This document shows positions 8,642 to 17,850 of a stretch of DNA of 64,000 nucleotides, one piece after another (within the stretch, counting starts at the first letter, position 1; each line of letters begins with the position of its first letter). Below the pieces are notes generated by a model. The model saw nothing but the letters and a program-made list of their open reading frames with translations. It did no database searches and was not told the DNA's origin. Both the position numbers and the translations under genes were made by a program. The stretch covers positions 62,001 to 126,000 of the forward strand of contig CAWJPY010000013.1 of the NCBI GenBank assembly GCA_963844865.1, read 5' to 3'. The stretch is from CAWJPY01 sp963844865. Its GTDB lineage: Bacteria > Acidobacteriota > Thermoanaerobaculia > Thermoanaerobaculales > Sulfomarinibacteraceae.

Positions 8642-10627
8642 ATGGAGGAGCGCGTGCCCGAGCTGCCTGCCCTTCCCGAACCCGGCGATCTGGCCCGGCG
8701 TCTGCCGTTGGCCGGGGAGCGCCTGCTGGTGGCGGGCGCCATGGGGACCGGCAAGTCCACCCTGGCGGAGGGGCTGGCGGACGCCATCGCGGCGGCCCGG
8801 TGCGCCTGCCCCGTCATCACCGCCGACCTGGGGCAGCCGCTGTTCGGTCCCCCCGGGGCGGCGGCCCTCGCCGAGCGACGGGACGAACGCTGGCACGTCA
8901 GGGCGATCGCCGGGGTGGCCAGCCTCGACGCCGCCCGCTTCCGCCTGCCCCTCGTCGAGGCGGTGCGCCGTCTGGCCGGAGACGTGCCCTCCGGCCCGCT
9001 GCTCGTGGACGCCCCCGGCGTCTTCCGGGGCATGGCCGCCGCCGAGCTGCTGCCGGCGCTCGTCGATGCCGCGGCCCTGGAGCGCGTGCTGGTGTTGGTG
9101 CGCCCGGGGCAGGTGCCGCCCGTCCTGGACGATCTGCGCGCGGTGGGGGTCGCGATCGACCTCTACCAAGTGGCCCGGGCTGCGGTGGCGGCCAGCCAGC
9201 GTCGGCGGGTGGCGCGGCGCAGCGCCTCGTGGCGGAAGTGGCTGGAGGGCGCTGAGCGTGCCGTCCTGGACCTGGAGCGACTGCCGGTGGCCGGAGCGCC
9301 GCCGCCCCGCGAGGACAAGGCGGCCTGGGCCGGTCGTCAGGCGGTGGTCCTCGACCCGGACGGGGCCACGCTCGGGATGGGCGAGATCCTGGAGCTGGCG
9401 GGCTCGCGGCTCGTCCTCCTCGCGCCGCCCTTCCAGGTGGAGGATGCCGCGGCATTGGTGGTGCGTGACGCCGCGCGACGAGACGGCGGTGAGCTGGGCA
9501 CGGTGCCGCGCGCGGCGGAGCCGGTGCCGCCGGCCCCGGAGGCCCTGCGGGCGCCCATCGATCTGCCGCCGCCTCCAGGGCCCGTGGTCACCGACGTGCG
9601 GGGGACCCTGGTGGGGGGTCTCCTGGGAGACCCGCTGCTGGTGCTGCGGTTCCTCTCCAGCGGCCGCCACCTGCTCCTGGACCTGGGCGAGCACGTCGGG
9701 CTGCCTGCGAGGGTGGCGCAGCGGGCCTCGGACGTCTTCCTGACCCATGGTCACCTGGACCACCTGGCCGGCTTCCCGTGGCTCCTGCGGCGCCGCATCG
9801 GCGTCGCCGAGCCGTGCAGGATCTGGGGCCCCCCCGGCACGGCCGCAGCGGTGCGCGCCTTCGTGGACGCCGTGACGTGGGACCGTATCGGGGACGTCGG
9901 GCCGCGCTTCGAGATCGCGGAGGTGGACGGAGAGAGGGTCCGCTGGTGGTCGCTGCAGGCGGGAAGGAGGGACCTGGAGGAGAGGGATGGGGAGACCATC
10001 CGCGAAGGCCTCATCCTGCGCGAGCCCTCCCTCGAGGTGCGGTCGGCGGTGCTCGACCACGGGATCCCGGTGCTGGCCTACGCCTTCCAGGAGAGCCCCA
10101 GGCTGGGCGTGCGCCATGACCGACTGGCCCGTCTCGGCCTCGCCCCGGGGCCGTGGGTGGGGAGGATGAAGGAGCTGTTGGAGCAAGGGAGGTCGTCCGA
10201 GCCGGTCCCCCTACCGGACGGACGACAGGTGGCGGCGGGCGAGCTGGGGGCGGAGCTCGTAGAGGAGCGTCCCGGCCAGAAGCTGGTGTACGCCTGCGAC
10301 CTGGCCGACACGCCGGAGAACCGGCGCCGTCTCGAGGCTCTCGCCGAGGGCGCCCAGATCCTGGTGTGCGAGGCGGCCTTCGCCGAGACTGACCGCGAAC
10401 GGGCCGTGGAGACCGGGCACCTCACCGCCCGTGCCTGCGGCGAGATCGCCGCAGCTGCGGGGGTGGCGCGCCTGCTGCCCTTCCACCTCTCGGCCCGCTA
10501 CCAGGACCGGACCGGCGAGGTGCTCACCCAGGTGCGGGCCGCCTTCCCGCGGCTGTGGCTGCCCCGCGCCCTGGCCAAGCTCGCGGCCGTCACCAGCCAG
10601 GAGGACGACGTTGACCTGGCGGGGTAG
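8642..10627 (+). CDS. Fusion: Clp1/Grc3-type polynucleotide kinase + RNase Z-like metallo-beta-lactamase
   Basis: 661 residues with two domains. Residues 1 to about 290: a P-loop ATPase with Walker A GAMGTGKST (32-40), ADLGQPLFGPP (61-71) and LLVDAPGVFRGM. The DxGQxxxGPP and the following (D)xPGxxxG strand are hallmarks of Clp1/Grc3/Nol9 RNA 5'-hydroxyl kinases. From about residue 310: a metallo-beta-lactamase fold with the zinc motif HGHLDH (H369, H371, D373, H374), VYACDLADTPENRRR, CEAAFAE, GHLTARACGEIA and FHLSARYQDR. The last two are the HEAT/HLTA and HxSxRY elements of RNase Z, which cleaves tRNA precursors 3' of the discriminator. The combination suggests an RNA 5'-end phosphorylation plus 3'-end trimming enzyme. 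A TATGGT box lies 12 nt upstream and no Shine-Dalgarno is present. A PrmA-like gene overlaps the 3' end. Confidence 0.85.
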   Translation: MEERVPELPALPEPGDLARRLPLAGERLLVAGAMGTGKSTLAEGLADAIAAARCACPVITADLGQPLFGPPGAAALAERRDERWHVRAIAGVASLDAARFRLPLVEAVRRLAGDVPSGPLLVDAPGVFRGMAAAELLPALVDAAALERVLVLVRPGQVPPVLDDLRAVGVAIDLYQVARAAVAASQRRRVARRSASWRKWLEGAERAVLDLERLPVAGAPPPREDKAAWAGRQAVVLDPDGATLGMGEILELAGSRLVLLAPPFQVEDAAALVVRDAARRDGGELGTVPRAAEPVPPAPEALRAPIDLPPPPGPVVTDVRGTLVGGLLGDPLLVLRFLSSGRHLLLDLGEHVGLPARVAQRASDVFLTHGHLDHLAGFPWLLRRRIGVAEPCRIWGPPGTAAAVRAFVDAVTWDRIGDVGPRFEIAEVDGERVRWWSLQAGRRDLEERDGETIREGLILREPSLEVRSAVLDHGIPVLAYAFQESPRLGVRHDRLARLGLAPGPWVGRMKELLEQGRSSEPVPLPDGRQVAAGELGAELVEERPGQKLVYACDLADTPENRRRLEALAEGAQILVCEAAFAETDRERAVETGHLTARACGEIAAAAGVARLLPFHLSARYQDRTGEVLTQVRAAFPRLWLPRALAKLAAVTSQEDDVDLAG

Positions 10628-11186
10628 TCGGCTCCGGGTGGTGTCCGCTGACGCCCGGGACGGCCCGCCCGATGGGGACACCGTGGTCGTGCGGAAGGGC
10701 GCCTTCGGCTCGGGGGAGCACGAGACCACCGCGAGCTGCCTGGAGGTTCTGGAGGGCCTGCCCGGGGTGCCGGGTGCGCGGGTCCTGGACCTGGGCAGCG
10801 GGACGGGGGTGCTGGCCATCGCCGCCCTGGCCCTCGGAGCGACGTTGGCAGTGTGCGTCGACCCGGATCTGGATGCCGTACGCACGGCGGTGGCCAACTG
10901 CGAGCTCAACGGCGTGACCGCCAGGGTGCGACACGTCTGCGGGACGTTCGGGGCCGTCGCCGCCCGGCCGTTCGACCTCGTCCTGGCCAATGTGTACGCC
11001 GACGTCCTGCTCGCCGAGGCCCCGGGCCTGGTGGCGGCACTGGCCCCAGGCGGCCGGCTCCTGTTCTCCGGTGTGGCATGGCAGGACCACGTCCAGGTCC
11101 GGGACCGCTACAGGGGTTTCGGTCTGAGCGTGCTCTCCACGCACATGCTGGAGGAGTACGTCACCGTTCTCATGGCCGCGCCGTGA
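10611..11186 (+). CDS. Short PrmA-like protein methyltransferase
   Basis: A 191-residue methyltransferase of the ribosomal protein L11 methyltransferase type: GAFGSGEHETTASCLEVLE is the PrmA FGTGxHxTT motif, followed by VLDLGSGTGVLAIAALALG (SAM motif I), CVDPDLDAVRTA and LVLANVYADVL, matching the PrmA catalytic NIL/NVY loop. It lacks the roughly 60-100-residue N-terminal substrate-recognition domain of canonical PrmA (about 295 residues), so the target may not be L11. The start is a TTG with AGGAGG 6 nt upstream, lying 17 bp inside the end of the preceding kinase-RNase Z gene; translational coupling is likely. No ATG fits the conserved region. It probably modifies a translation component or the RNA-processing partner (inference). 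Confidence 0.75.
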   Translation: MTWRGSRLRVVSADARDGPPDGDTVVVRKGAFGSGEHETTASCLEVLEGLPGVPGARVLDLGSGTGVLAIAALALGATLAVCVDPDLDAVRTAVANCELNGVTARVRHVCGTFGAVAARPFDLVLANVYADVLLAEAPGLVAALAPGGRLLFSGVAWQDHVQVRDRYRGFGLSVLSTHMLEEYVTVLMAAP

Positions 11187-11988
11187 GCCCGTCGCCTGCC
11201 GCCGGTGACAGTGAACAGCGATCCGCGTCAGCGACCGCGGCGGCTATCCGCGTCAGCGACAGTGATCAGCGACCGTGGTCAGCGACGGCGGCCAGCGGAC
11301 AGCTTCCCGGTACCTCTCTGAGCGTGGCGATCCCAACGACACGCCTTTGTCCTGTCATGGTGAGCGAGGAGCTCGCCGTCCGCGGCGAGCGGCGAGTCGA
11401 ACCATCCCCCGAAGGCCCGTGGCACGCTTCTCAGGAGAGAGTCTGGTTCTGTCGGGAGATCCTTCGGCCGGACTCGGCAGACCGAGTGCCGGCCTCAGGA
11501 TGACACTCAGGCGGGTCGGCCGACCGTCTCTGAGCGGCTCCATGTCATCCCATGTGGCACCGCCGGGGAGGGCGTCGGGAGGCTCAGGATGACAACCGAG
11601 AGTGAGCGTCCGACCGTCTCTGGGCCATTCCGAGTCATCTCATCAGCGTCGGCGAGCAGCGGCGGGTAGCGGAGCGACGCGTCTCGTGACGCGCTGATTC
11701 TGCCGGCGCCTTTCCCTAGGTTGGCAGCCCGGACGATGTTTCGGACCCGACGTCCTGCCAAGACTGGTTTGCTCGCATCCGAAAATCGTCAGGGATGGCG
11801 CGCCCGCGGGACGCGCCGTTCTCGCCAAGCCCGCCGAACGCCGTCGCCGAGCGCTGCCGCCGATCACTGCCGCCGTCCGCTGCCGCCGAACGCCGCCGCC
11901 GATCGCTGCCGCTGGTCGCAGTCACCGGGACTCCCGGAGTGCGAAGCGAGCAGCGGGCCGCGATAGACTCGGGGGGAAGGGGGGCGGC
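11187..11988 (+). repeat. 800-bp gap filled with dispersed repeats
   Basis: No gene is supported here. Three repeat types follow one another. (1) 11205-11300: degenerate CAGCGAC/GATCAGCG tract. (2) 11330-11525: a roughly 190-bp element starting near CCCAACGACACGCC and containing TGTCATGGTGAGCGAGGAGC, ACCATCCCCCGAAGGCCCGT, a stem around GATCCTTCGGCC...GGCCTCAGGATGACA; it matches 34950-35142 in inverted orientation. A shorter relative follows at 11520-11640 (TGTCATCCCATG ... GGCTCAGGATGACA). (3) 11640-11935: a copy of the composite element (GACGCGTCTCGTGACGCGC, CCTAGGTTGGCAGCC, GGGACGCGCCGTTCTC) ending in GCTGCCGCCGAACGC tracts. A TAGACT box at about 11964-11969 may serve the next gene. Confidence 0.75.
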
Positions 11989-13527
11989 ATGACGGTGTTC
12001 CTGATGGGCTGTGGGTTGCTGGCGGTGGGCTACGTGGTGTGGGGGGGCATCACCGAGCGCGCGGTCCGCCCCGATCCCGCGCGCCCCACGCCGGCCCTGC
12101 GCCTGGCCGACGGCATGGACTACGTGGCCATGCCCACCTGGCGGGTGTACCTCGTCCAGCTCCTCAACATCGCCGGTCTGGGGCCGGTGTTCGGGCCCAT
12201 CATGGGCGCCCTCTGGGGGCCCCAGGTGTTCCTGTGGGTGGTCTTCGGCTGCATCCTGGGGGGCGCGGTCCACGACTTCCTGTCCGGGGCCATGTCGGTC
12301 CGCAACGACGGCGCCGGGCTGCCCGAGCTCATCGGCCGCTACCTGGGCAACGGTGCTCGGCACGTGGCCACCTTCTTCATCCTGCTGCTCATGGTCCTGG
12401 TGGGCACCGTGTTCGTGAAGGGGCCGGCGCTGCTACTGGTGCAGCTCCTGCCGGCGGAGACGGTGGGAGGATGGCTGGGCGGCGGCGCCTCCCACTTCCT
12501 CACCGGCAGCTTCGCCGGCCAGCCCGTGTGGCTATGGGTGGTGATGGCGGCGATCTTCGCCTACTACCTGCTCGCCACCTTGCTGCCCATCGACAAGATC
12601 ATCGGTCGCGTCTACCCCTTCTTCGCCATCGCCCTGCTCGTCATGGTGGCGGGTCTCGCGATCTCCATCCTGCTCGGGCGCCTCGATGCCCCGGCCTTCA
12701 CCCTCGCCAACCTGCACCCGGCCTCCATCCCCGCCTGGCCGGTCATCTTCATCACCGTGAGCTGCGGGGCCGTGAGCGGCTTCCACGCCACCCAGAGCCC
12801 ACTCATGGCGCGCTGCCTGAAGAGCGAGCGCCGCATGAAGGCGGTCTTCTACGGCGCCATGGTGGCGGAGGGCTTCATCGCCCTGATCTGGGCCGCCGCC
12901 GCCCAGGGCTACTATCACGGCGCCGACGCCCTCAATGCGGCCCTCACCCTGGGTGGGCCGGGGCAGGTGGTCCACGACGTCTGCACCCACACCATGGGCC
13001 TGGCGGGCGGCGTCCTGGCCATCCTCGGGGTGGTGGTCCTGCCCATCACGTCCGGAGACACCGCCTTCCGGGTGGGACGCCTGATCGTAGCCGACTACAT
13101 CAAGCTGGATCAGCAGCGGCCTCGGAACCGCTACCTGGTGGCCCTGCCCCTCTTCGCCATCGCCGCGGCCCTCAACTTCACGGACTTCGCGGTCATCTGG
13201 CGCTACTTCGGCTGGGCCAACCAGACCCTGGCCGCGGTGGCCCTGTGGACCGGGGCGGTGTTCCTGGCCCGCCGCCGCAGCTCGTGGTGGCTCGCGGCCC
13301 TGCCCGCCACCTTCATGACCGCGGTGACCACGAGCTACATCATGGTCGAGAAGGTGGGCCTGGCCCTGCCCCACCGCGTGGGCACCGGCGTCGGGGCGGT
13401 GGTCGCGGCGGCCTCTCTGGCGGCGTTCCTCGTGATGCGTCCACGTCTGGAGCCGGAGGTGGACGTGCCCCTGGCCCCGGCCGGCCTCTCCGAGGCCGAG
13501 CGGCTCGGCGACAGCATCGCGTTGTAG
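11989..13527 (+). CDS. CstA/BtsT family transporter (carbon starvation protein)
   Basis: A 512-residue inner-membrane protein with about 13-15 hydrophobic segments. Family landmarks: GMDYVAMPTWRVYLVQLLNIAGLGPVFGPIMGA, FGCILGGAVHDFLSGAMSVRNDGAGLPEL, CGAVSGFHATQSPLMARCL, and VLPITSGDTAFRVGRLIVADY. CstA proteins import peptides or pyruvate, usually under carbon limitation. At 512 residues it is nearer to the short BtsT/CstA forms found in anaerobes than to the 700-residue E. coli proteins. The start has GGGGGAAGGGG 7 nt upstream and a TAGACT box 20 nt upstream. It stands alone between repeat-filled DNA and a secreted protease gene; carried peptides could come from that protease (inference). Confidence 0.9.
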   Translation: MTVFLMGCGLLAVGYVVWGGITERAVRPDPARPTPALRLADGMDYVAMPTWRVYLVQLLNIAGLGPVFGPIMGALWGPQVFLWVVFGCILGGAVHDFLSGAMSVRNDGAGLPELIGRYLGNGARHVATFFILLLMVLVGTVFVKGPALLLVQLLPAETVGGWLGGGASHFLTGSFAGQPVWLWVVMAAIFAYYLLATLLPIDKIIGRVYPFFAIALLVMVAGLAISILLGRLDAPAFTLANLHPASIPAWPVIFITVSCGAVSGFHATQSPLMARCLKSERRMKAVFYGAMVAEGFIALIWAAAAQGYYHGADALNAALTLGGPGQVVHDVCTHTMGLAGGVLAILGVVVLPITSGDTAFRVGRLIVADYIKLDQQRPRNRYLVALPLFAIAAALNFTDFAVIWRYFGWANQTLAAVALWTGAVFLARRRSSWWLAALPATFMTAVTTSYIMVEKVGLALPHRVGTGVGAVVAAASLAAFLVMRPRLEPEVDVPLAPAGLSEAERLGDSIAL

Positions 13528-13632
13528 GCTCCCGCCCCGGCGGAGCCGCGGCGTGCGGGGTCGGTCCGGTGTGATCCCCGCCACGGACCATCACCGTCCA
13601 CGTCAAGTACTGTGTACGCAGGGGTTGTGCAC

Positions 13633-15474
13633 ATGCGCTGGACACCGTTGCTCAGTTGTCTGCTCCTGCTGTCCCTGACCTCTCCGGCGGCCCGGATGGA
13701 GGCGATGGATCGCCAGGGCGGGGAGCCCTCGACGCAGGGGCCAGAGACGATGCCCGCGGCGGTGGGCACGCTGCGGCCGAGCGGCCCGGAGCTCGAGGAG
13801 CTGGCCCGGGCGAGTGTCGGCGACGAGGTCGTGGTCCGCGACTGGGACCTGGGTGGTGGCACGGTGCCGCTGGTCCTGCGCCGCATCGACGTGTACGACC
13901 CCGACGCTCGCATCTACGCGGTGACCCCCTCGGGTCTGGCGGAGGTGCCCCGTTCGCCGCGGCGCCACTTCGTGGGAGAGGCCACGGACGGCTCCGGGAC
14001 CCGGATGATGCTCTCCCTGGACCCGGCTGTGGATGACCTGCGTGGGATGGCCGTGGTCGGCGGCCGCGCCCTCGAGATGCTGCCCGCGGCCTCCGGGGCG
14101 CGCGACGCCTACGACCTGGTACCGACTGAGGAGCTCCTGGCCGCGGCGGGCAAGGCCGCGGGCTGGAGCTGTGCGGTGGACGAGACCCCCGAGGGCGGTC
14201 CGGAGCTGGTGCTCCCGGAGGACGACGCTGCCCGCAGCAAGGCCCTGCCCAGCCTGCACACCGCGGTGATGGGCGTGGACACCGACAACGAGCTCATGGC
14301 GGAGAAGTTCAGCAACAACACCGGTGCCGCCACCGCCTACATCGCCGACCTGTTGGCGGCGATGAACGTGATGTACGAGCGCGACCTCAACGTGCGCCTG
14401 CTCCAGGGCACCACCTTCCTGCGGGTCAGCACCGAGCCCGACCCCTACACCGTGGTCTCGGGCGGCAACGCCAACGCGGCCGAGCTGTACGAGTTCGGAG
14501 ACTACTGGAAGACCCATTACTCATCAGTTGACCGGGCCCTTGCAATGATGCTCTCCGGCAAGCAGCCGCAATCCAACTACGCGTCCGGGATCTCGTGGAT
14601 CGGAGGGCTGTGCTCGACCTCCTACGGGTACAGCTTCAGCCAGGTCTTCACGATCAACTACCTCTCCGGGGATGCCAGCCTGGTGGGGCACGAGCTGGGC
14701 CACAGCTTCGGCTCCCATCACACCCACTGCTACAGCCCGCCCATCGACACCTGCTACAGCGGGGAGGGGGGCTGCTATGTGGGGGAGACGTCGTGCCCCA
14801 CCGCCGGCAAGGGCACGATCATGAGCTACTGCCACCTCCTGGGGGGCTGTGGCACGACGATGGTCTTCCACCCCCGGGTGATCGCGGTGATCGATGCCCA
14901 CACGTCGGTGGCAAGCTGCATCGAGCCGCTGGTGCCGGTCGACACCGAGCCGCCCTCCATCAGCGATGCGATGGCCGACCCCCGCATCACCACCCCCGGC
15001 CACTCCATCGTGCTCTCGGCCACCATCGTCGACGAGCTGTCCGGAGTGGACAGCGCCGAGGCCAGGGTCCGGGACGGCGGCGGCACCCTGCGTGCCACCG
15101 TCCCGCTGGCGCATGCCGGCGGAGGGGTCTGGTCGGGGCCCCTGGGCACCAGCGGCCTCGCCCTGGGGACCTACACCGTGGACATTGCCGCCGAGGACGC
15201 GAGCCCGGGTCACAACGAGGCCACTGCCGTGGCGGCCGCGTCCTTCGAGCTGAGGAGCACCTTCCTGTGCGGCCTGGACCTCACCAACGAGACGGTGAGC
15301 GGCTCGGAGAGCTGGGAGGTGTGCGGCATCGTCACCGCCGCCCCCGACTTCCTGGTCACCGGCACCGGCAGCGCCGCGGTCACCGCGGGGTACAAGATCG
15401 TGGTGCGGAACGGCTTCACCGTCCAATCGGGAGGCGCGCTCCAGCTCGGCGTGGATCCCCTGCTCCAGCAGTAA
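13633..15474 (+). CDS. Secreted zinc metalloprotease (HExxHxxGxxH, reprolysin/M12-like)
   Basis: A 613-residue exported protein. The start ATG gives a signal peptide (MRWTPLLSCLLLLSL, cleavage near residue 23); an in-frame GTG 7 codons earlier is possible. Residues about 30-200 form a pro-region with beta strands. The catalytic domain contains HELGHSFGSHH (H353, E354, H357, H363) and, after a cysteine-rich stretch, IMSYCH, the methionine turn of metzincins. Several cysteines (CYSPPIDTCYSGEGGCYVGETSC) likely make disulfides. From about residue 440 an Ig-like domain follows (SGVDSAEARVRDGGG) and the C terminus (ETVSGSESWEVCGIVTAAP) resembles the beta-helical tail often found in secreted proteins of this lineage. 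Probably an extracellular proteinase; substrate unknown. Confidence 0.85.
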   Translation: MRWTPLLSCLLLLSLTSPAARMEAMDRQGGEPSTQGPETMPAAVGTLRPSGPELEELARASVGDEVVVRDWDLGGGTVPLVLRRIDVYDPDARIYAVTPSGLAEVPRSPRRHFVGEATDGSGTRMMLSLDPAVDDLRGMAVVGGRALEMLPAASGARDAYDLVPTEELLAAAGKAAGWSCAVDETPEGGPELVLPEDDAARSKALPSLHTAVMGVDTDNELMAEKFSNNTGAATAYIADLLAAMNVMYERDLNVRLLQGTTFLRVSTEPDPYTVVSGGNANAAELYEFGDYWKTHYSSVDRALAMMLSGKQPQSNYASGISWIGGLCSTSYGYSFSQVFTINYLSGDASLVGHELGHSFGSHHTHCYSPPIDTCYSGEGGCYVGETSCPTAGKGTIMSYCHLLGGCGTTMVFHPRVIAVIDAHTSVASCIEPLVPVDTEPPSISDAMADPRITTPGHSIVLSATIVDELSGVDSAEARVRDGGGTLRATVPLAHAGGGVWSGPLGTSGLALGTYTVDIAAEDASPGHNEATAVAAASFELRSTFLCGLDLTNETVSGSESWEVCGIVTAAPDFLVTGTGSAAVTAGYKIVVRNGFTVQSGGALQLGVDPLLQQ

Positions 15475-15546
15475 CTCCTCCACCGCACTGAAGACGCACC
15501 CGCCTCGAGCGGCCGCGGGTGGATCGGAGGTTCGTCCCGGGCGCCG

Positions 15547-16314
15547 TCAGGCGTTGGGGCTGGTCCCGAAGATGAAGACGGCGTCGCTCGTCTTGTCGCG
15601 GGCGACCGATGCATAGCCGTAGATGCGATCGGTCTCGCTCAGGTTGTTGGTCGTGATCTCGACCTGGATGTTGTCCTGGGGCGCGACCCCGTAGGTCGCG
15701 AAGATGTCGTTGATCTGGAGCACCTGGTGGGCCGGCACGGTCAGGTCGATCCGCGCCAGCTCGTTGTGATCCCCGTCAAAGATCTCGAGGGTGGGGTTGA
15801 TGTCCCGGTCCTGCGGGTTGGCGATGCCCACGTTGGTACGGTTGCCGTCCACCCCCGACAGACCGGGCAGGAACGCCTGGCGGCTCAGGTAGTAGAGGCC
15901 CAGGCCGGGCACGAACTGCCCGAACTGACCGGCGGGGTTGCCCACGTTGTAGATCCGGGCGCGCGCGCTGAAGCCGGAGTTTCCCTCCGTCGTGAGGATC
16001 AGCAGCCCCTTGACGTTGCTGAGGCCGAAGCGGTTGAGCACGACGTCCTCGATGTGCACGGTCGCGAAGGTGGCCATGGAAACGACGAAGGACTGTGAGT
16101 CGCCGCCGTCGGGGTAGAAGGTGACCGTCACATCCTTGGCCACGGTGTTGTGGTTGCTGATCCACAGGTCGGTCCGCCACTGCGAGGTGCCTTTGCCAGG
16201 AGCGTGGATGGCGACCGGGATGACCACCGTGGGGTCGCTGATCTTCACCGCCTCGACGGGTACCACCAACAGCACCGCCGCGCTCATCAACATACCGACG
16301 CGTACCAGCTTCAT
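15547..16314 (-). CDS. Secreted all-beta protein of unknown function
   Basis: A 255-residue protein with a signal peptide (MKLVRVGMLMSAAVLLVVPVEA). The mature part starts VVIPVAIHAPGKGTSQWRTDLWISN and continues as regular strands (DVTVTFYPDGGDS, LLILTTEGNSGFSARARIYN, LARIDLTVPAHQVLQINDIF, NIQVEITTNNLSETDRIYGYASV). The pattern, WRTDLWISN plus a repeated strand-loop unit, recalls two or three Ig-like sandwiches seen in extracellular proteins of Acidobacteriota. No catalytic motif is visible. The start ATG is preceded by AAAGGAGG with 6 nt spacing; a GTG one codon earlier is too close to that site. It converges on the metalloprotease gene (72 bp gap). A GATAAT -10-like box lies in the upstream region without a clear -35. 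A structural or adhesive surface role is a guess. Confidence 0.75.
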   Translation of the reverse strand: MKLVRVGMLMSAAVLLVVPVEAVKISDPTVVIPVAIHAPGKGTSQWRTDLWISNHNTVAKDVTVTFYPDGGDSQSFVVSMATFATVHIEDVVLNRFGLSNVKGLLILTTEGNSGFSARARIYNVGNPAGQFGQFVPGLGLYYLSRQAFLPGLSGVDGNRTNVGIANPQDRDINPTLEIFDGDHNELARIDLTVPAHQVLQINDIFATYGVAPQDNIQVEITTNNLSETDRIYGYASVARDKTSDAVFIFGTSPNA

Positions 16315-16511
16315 CACCGTCCTCCTTTGGTCCCTGCTCGCTGCAACCAGCTTTCACTCCGATTATCCCTGCCATACACAAGCTCCGTACTGCGTCGGGG
16401 ATTTCGTTGGAAGCTCATACATCGGGAGACCTTTACCATGCTCTTACCGGGCATGGCCGGGGACCTGCCCGGCCCGTGCCGAGGAGCCGACGCCACGGGC
16501 CGGCGCTGGAC

Positions 16512-16517
16512 TACACT
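16512..16517 (+). promoter_or_regulatory. -10-like box for a leaderless transcript
   Basis: TACACT ends 9 nt before the ATG at 16527; no ribosome-binding site. Confidence 0.35.
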
Positions 16518-16526
16518 GCACCGCCG

Positions 16527-17750
16527 ATGGTGATCCGCCGCCTCCTCGCCGCTCCCCGCGACCTGCGCCGCGCCCTGGCCGCAACCCTCTGCTTCGGGGC
16601 GGCCACCGGCATCTTCGGCGCCACCCTCAACAACTACCTGGCCGACGTCCACGACTTCGACGCCGCGTTCCGGGGCTGGCTGGAGCTGCCCCGGGAGATG
16701 CCGGGCTTCCTCATCGTGCTGGTGGCCGGGACCCTGCTGGCGGTGCTGCACGAAGGGCGGATCGCGGCCCTGGCCATGGTGCTGAGCGCCACCGGTGCCA
16801 TGGGCCTCGGCTTCCTGTCGCCCACCACCGCTGCCGTGGTGGTCTTCATCGCGGTGTGGTCCCTGGGCGACCACATCATCTTCGCGGTGGAGGGGCCCAT
16901 CGGGCTCAAGCTGGCCCGTGGCGGCAAGGAGGGGCGTCGCCTCGGTCAGTTCGGCGGCGCCCGCAACCTGGGCACCATCGTGGGGGTGGGCCTGGTCTTC
17001 ATCCTCGCCCGGGCCATCGGCGACCGCTACGACGTCTTCTACGCCATCGCGGCCGGCAGCGCGCTCGTGGCGGGGATCTACTACCTGGGCCTGGACCTGT
17101 GGCGCGATCCGGCCGCTCGGTCCCGGCGGATCGTGTTCAAGCGCCGCTACGGGCTGTTCTACGTGATCAGCGCCCTGTTCGGGGTGCGCAAGCAGATCTT
17201 CTTGGCCTTCGGCGCCTGGGTCCTGGTGCAGGTGCACGGGGTGGGTCTGGACACCATCGCGCTGCTGTACTTCGTCGCCGCCACCCTGGGGGTGGTGATG
17301 CGGCCGCTGCTGGGCGAGGTGATCGACTGGCTGGGAGAGCGCACGGTGCTGGCGGCGGACGAGGCCCTGCTGCTCGCGGTGTGCCTCACCTACGCCTTCG
17401 CCGGCGACCTCCTGCCCGCCCCCTTCGGCCTCTGGGCCCTGTACGCTGCCTACGTGGTGGACTGGGTCCTGTACGCCCTGCGGGTGGCCCGCACCACCTA
17501 CCTGGGCAAGATCGCCGAGGACCCGGCCGACATCACCCCCTCCATCGCCGCCGGCATCACCATCGACCACGCCGTGGCCATGACGCTCCCCGTCCTGTCG
17601 GGTTACATCTGGGAGGCCTACGGCTTCCGCTGGGTCTTCCTGCTGGCGGGGGCGTTCGCGGTGGCCGGCTTCTTCGTCTGTCTGAGGATCAGGGTCCCCT
17701 CCCGCGAGCCTGCTGTCGCGGTCGCCCCCGCCACGGCGTCCCGCCTCTGA
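16527..17750 (+). CDS. Major facilitator superfamily (MFS) transporter
   Basis: A 407-residue protein with about 10-12 transmembrane segments (for example FLIVLVAGTLLAVL, AALAMVLSATGAMGLGFL, TAAVVVFIAVWSLGDHIIFAV, FRWVFLLAGAFAVAGFFV). The cytoplasmic loop GPIGLKLARGGKEGRRLGQFGGARNLGTI and the second-half loop LGEVIDWLGERTVLAADEAL are MFS-like. Substrate unknown. A TACACT box 9 nt before the ATG with no Shine-Dalgarno suggests a leaderless mRNA; the open frame extends 40 codons upstream through low-hydrophobicity sequence that looks non-coding. It is convergent with a second, unrelated MFS gene 100 bp downstream. Confidence 0.82.
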   Translation: MVIRRLLAAPRDLRRALAATLCFGAATGIFGATLNNYLADVHDFDAAFRGWLELPREMPGFLIVLVAGTLLAVLHEGRIAALAMVLSATGAMGLGFLSPTTAAVVVFIAVWSLGDHIIFAVEGPIGLKLARGGKEGRRLGQFGGARNLGTIVGVGLVFILARAIGDRYDVFYAIAAGSALVAGIYYLGLDLWRDPAARSRRIVFKRRYGLFYVISALFGVRKQIFLAFGAWVLVQVHGVGLDTIALLYFVAATLGVVMRPLLGEVIDWLGERTVLAADEALLLAVCLTYAFAGDLLPAPFGLWALYAAYVVDWVLYALRVARTTYLGKIAEDPADITPSIAAGITIDHAVAMTLPVLSGYIWEAYGFRWVFLLAGAFAVAGFFVCLRIRVPSREPAVAVAPATASRL

Positions 17751-17850
17751 CCTGAGCGCGGCGCCCGCTCCCACGCCCGCGTAGGCGTCGACCATCGACG
17801 GCAGCGACAGTCACGGCGGCAGCGACGGCGACGGCCATCCGCGACCGCGA
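17751..17850. repeat. Degenerate CAGCGACAG tract between convergent MFS genes
   Basis: The 100-bp gap contains GGCAGCGACAGTCACGGCGG and related strings (17797-17857, reaching the end of the next gene), one of several such tracts in this window. No terminator hairpin with a T run was found. Confidence 0.5.

Noticed and set aside
11205..11300. Possible CRISPR array from repeated GCGATCAGCGAC words
   Set aside because: Units differ in length and sequence, there are no constant spacers of 30-40 bp and no cas gene.
15495..15530. CACCCGC...GCGGGTG stem between convergent genes as a terminator
   Set aside because: Weak stem with a long GC-rich loop and no T tract.
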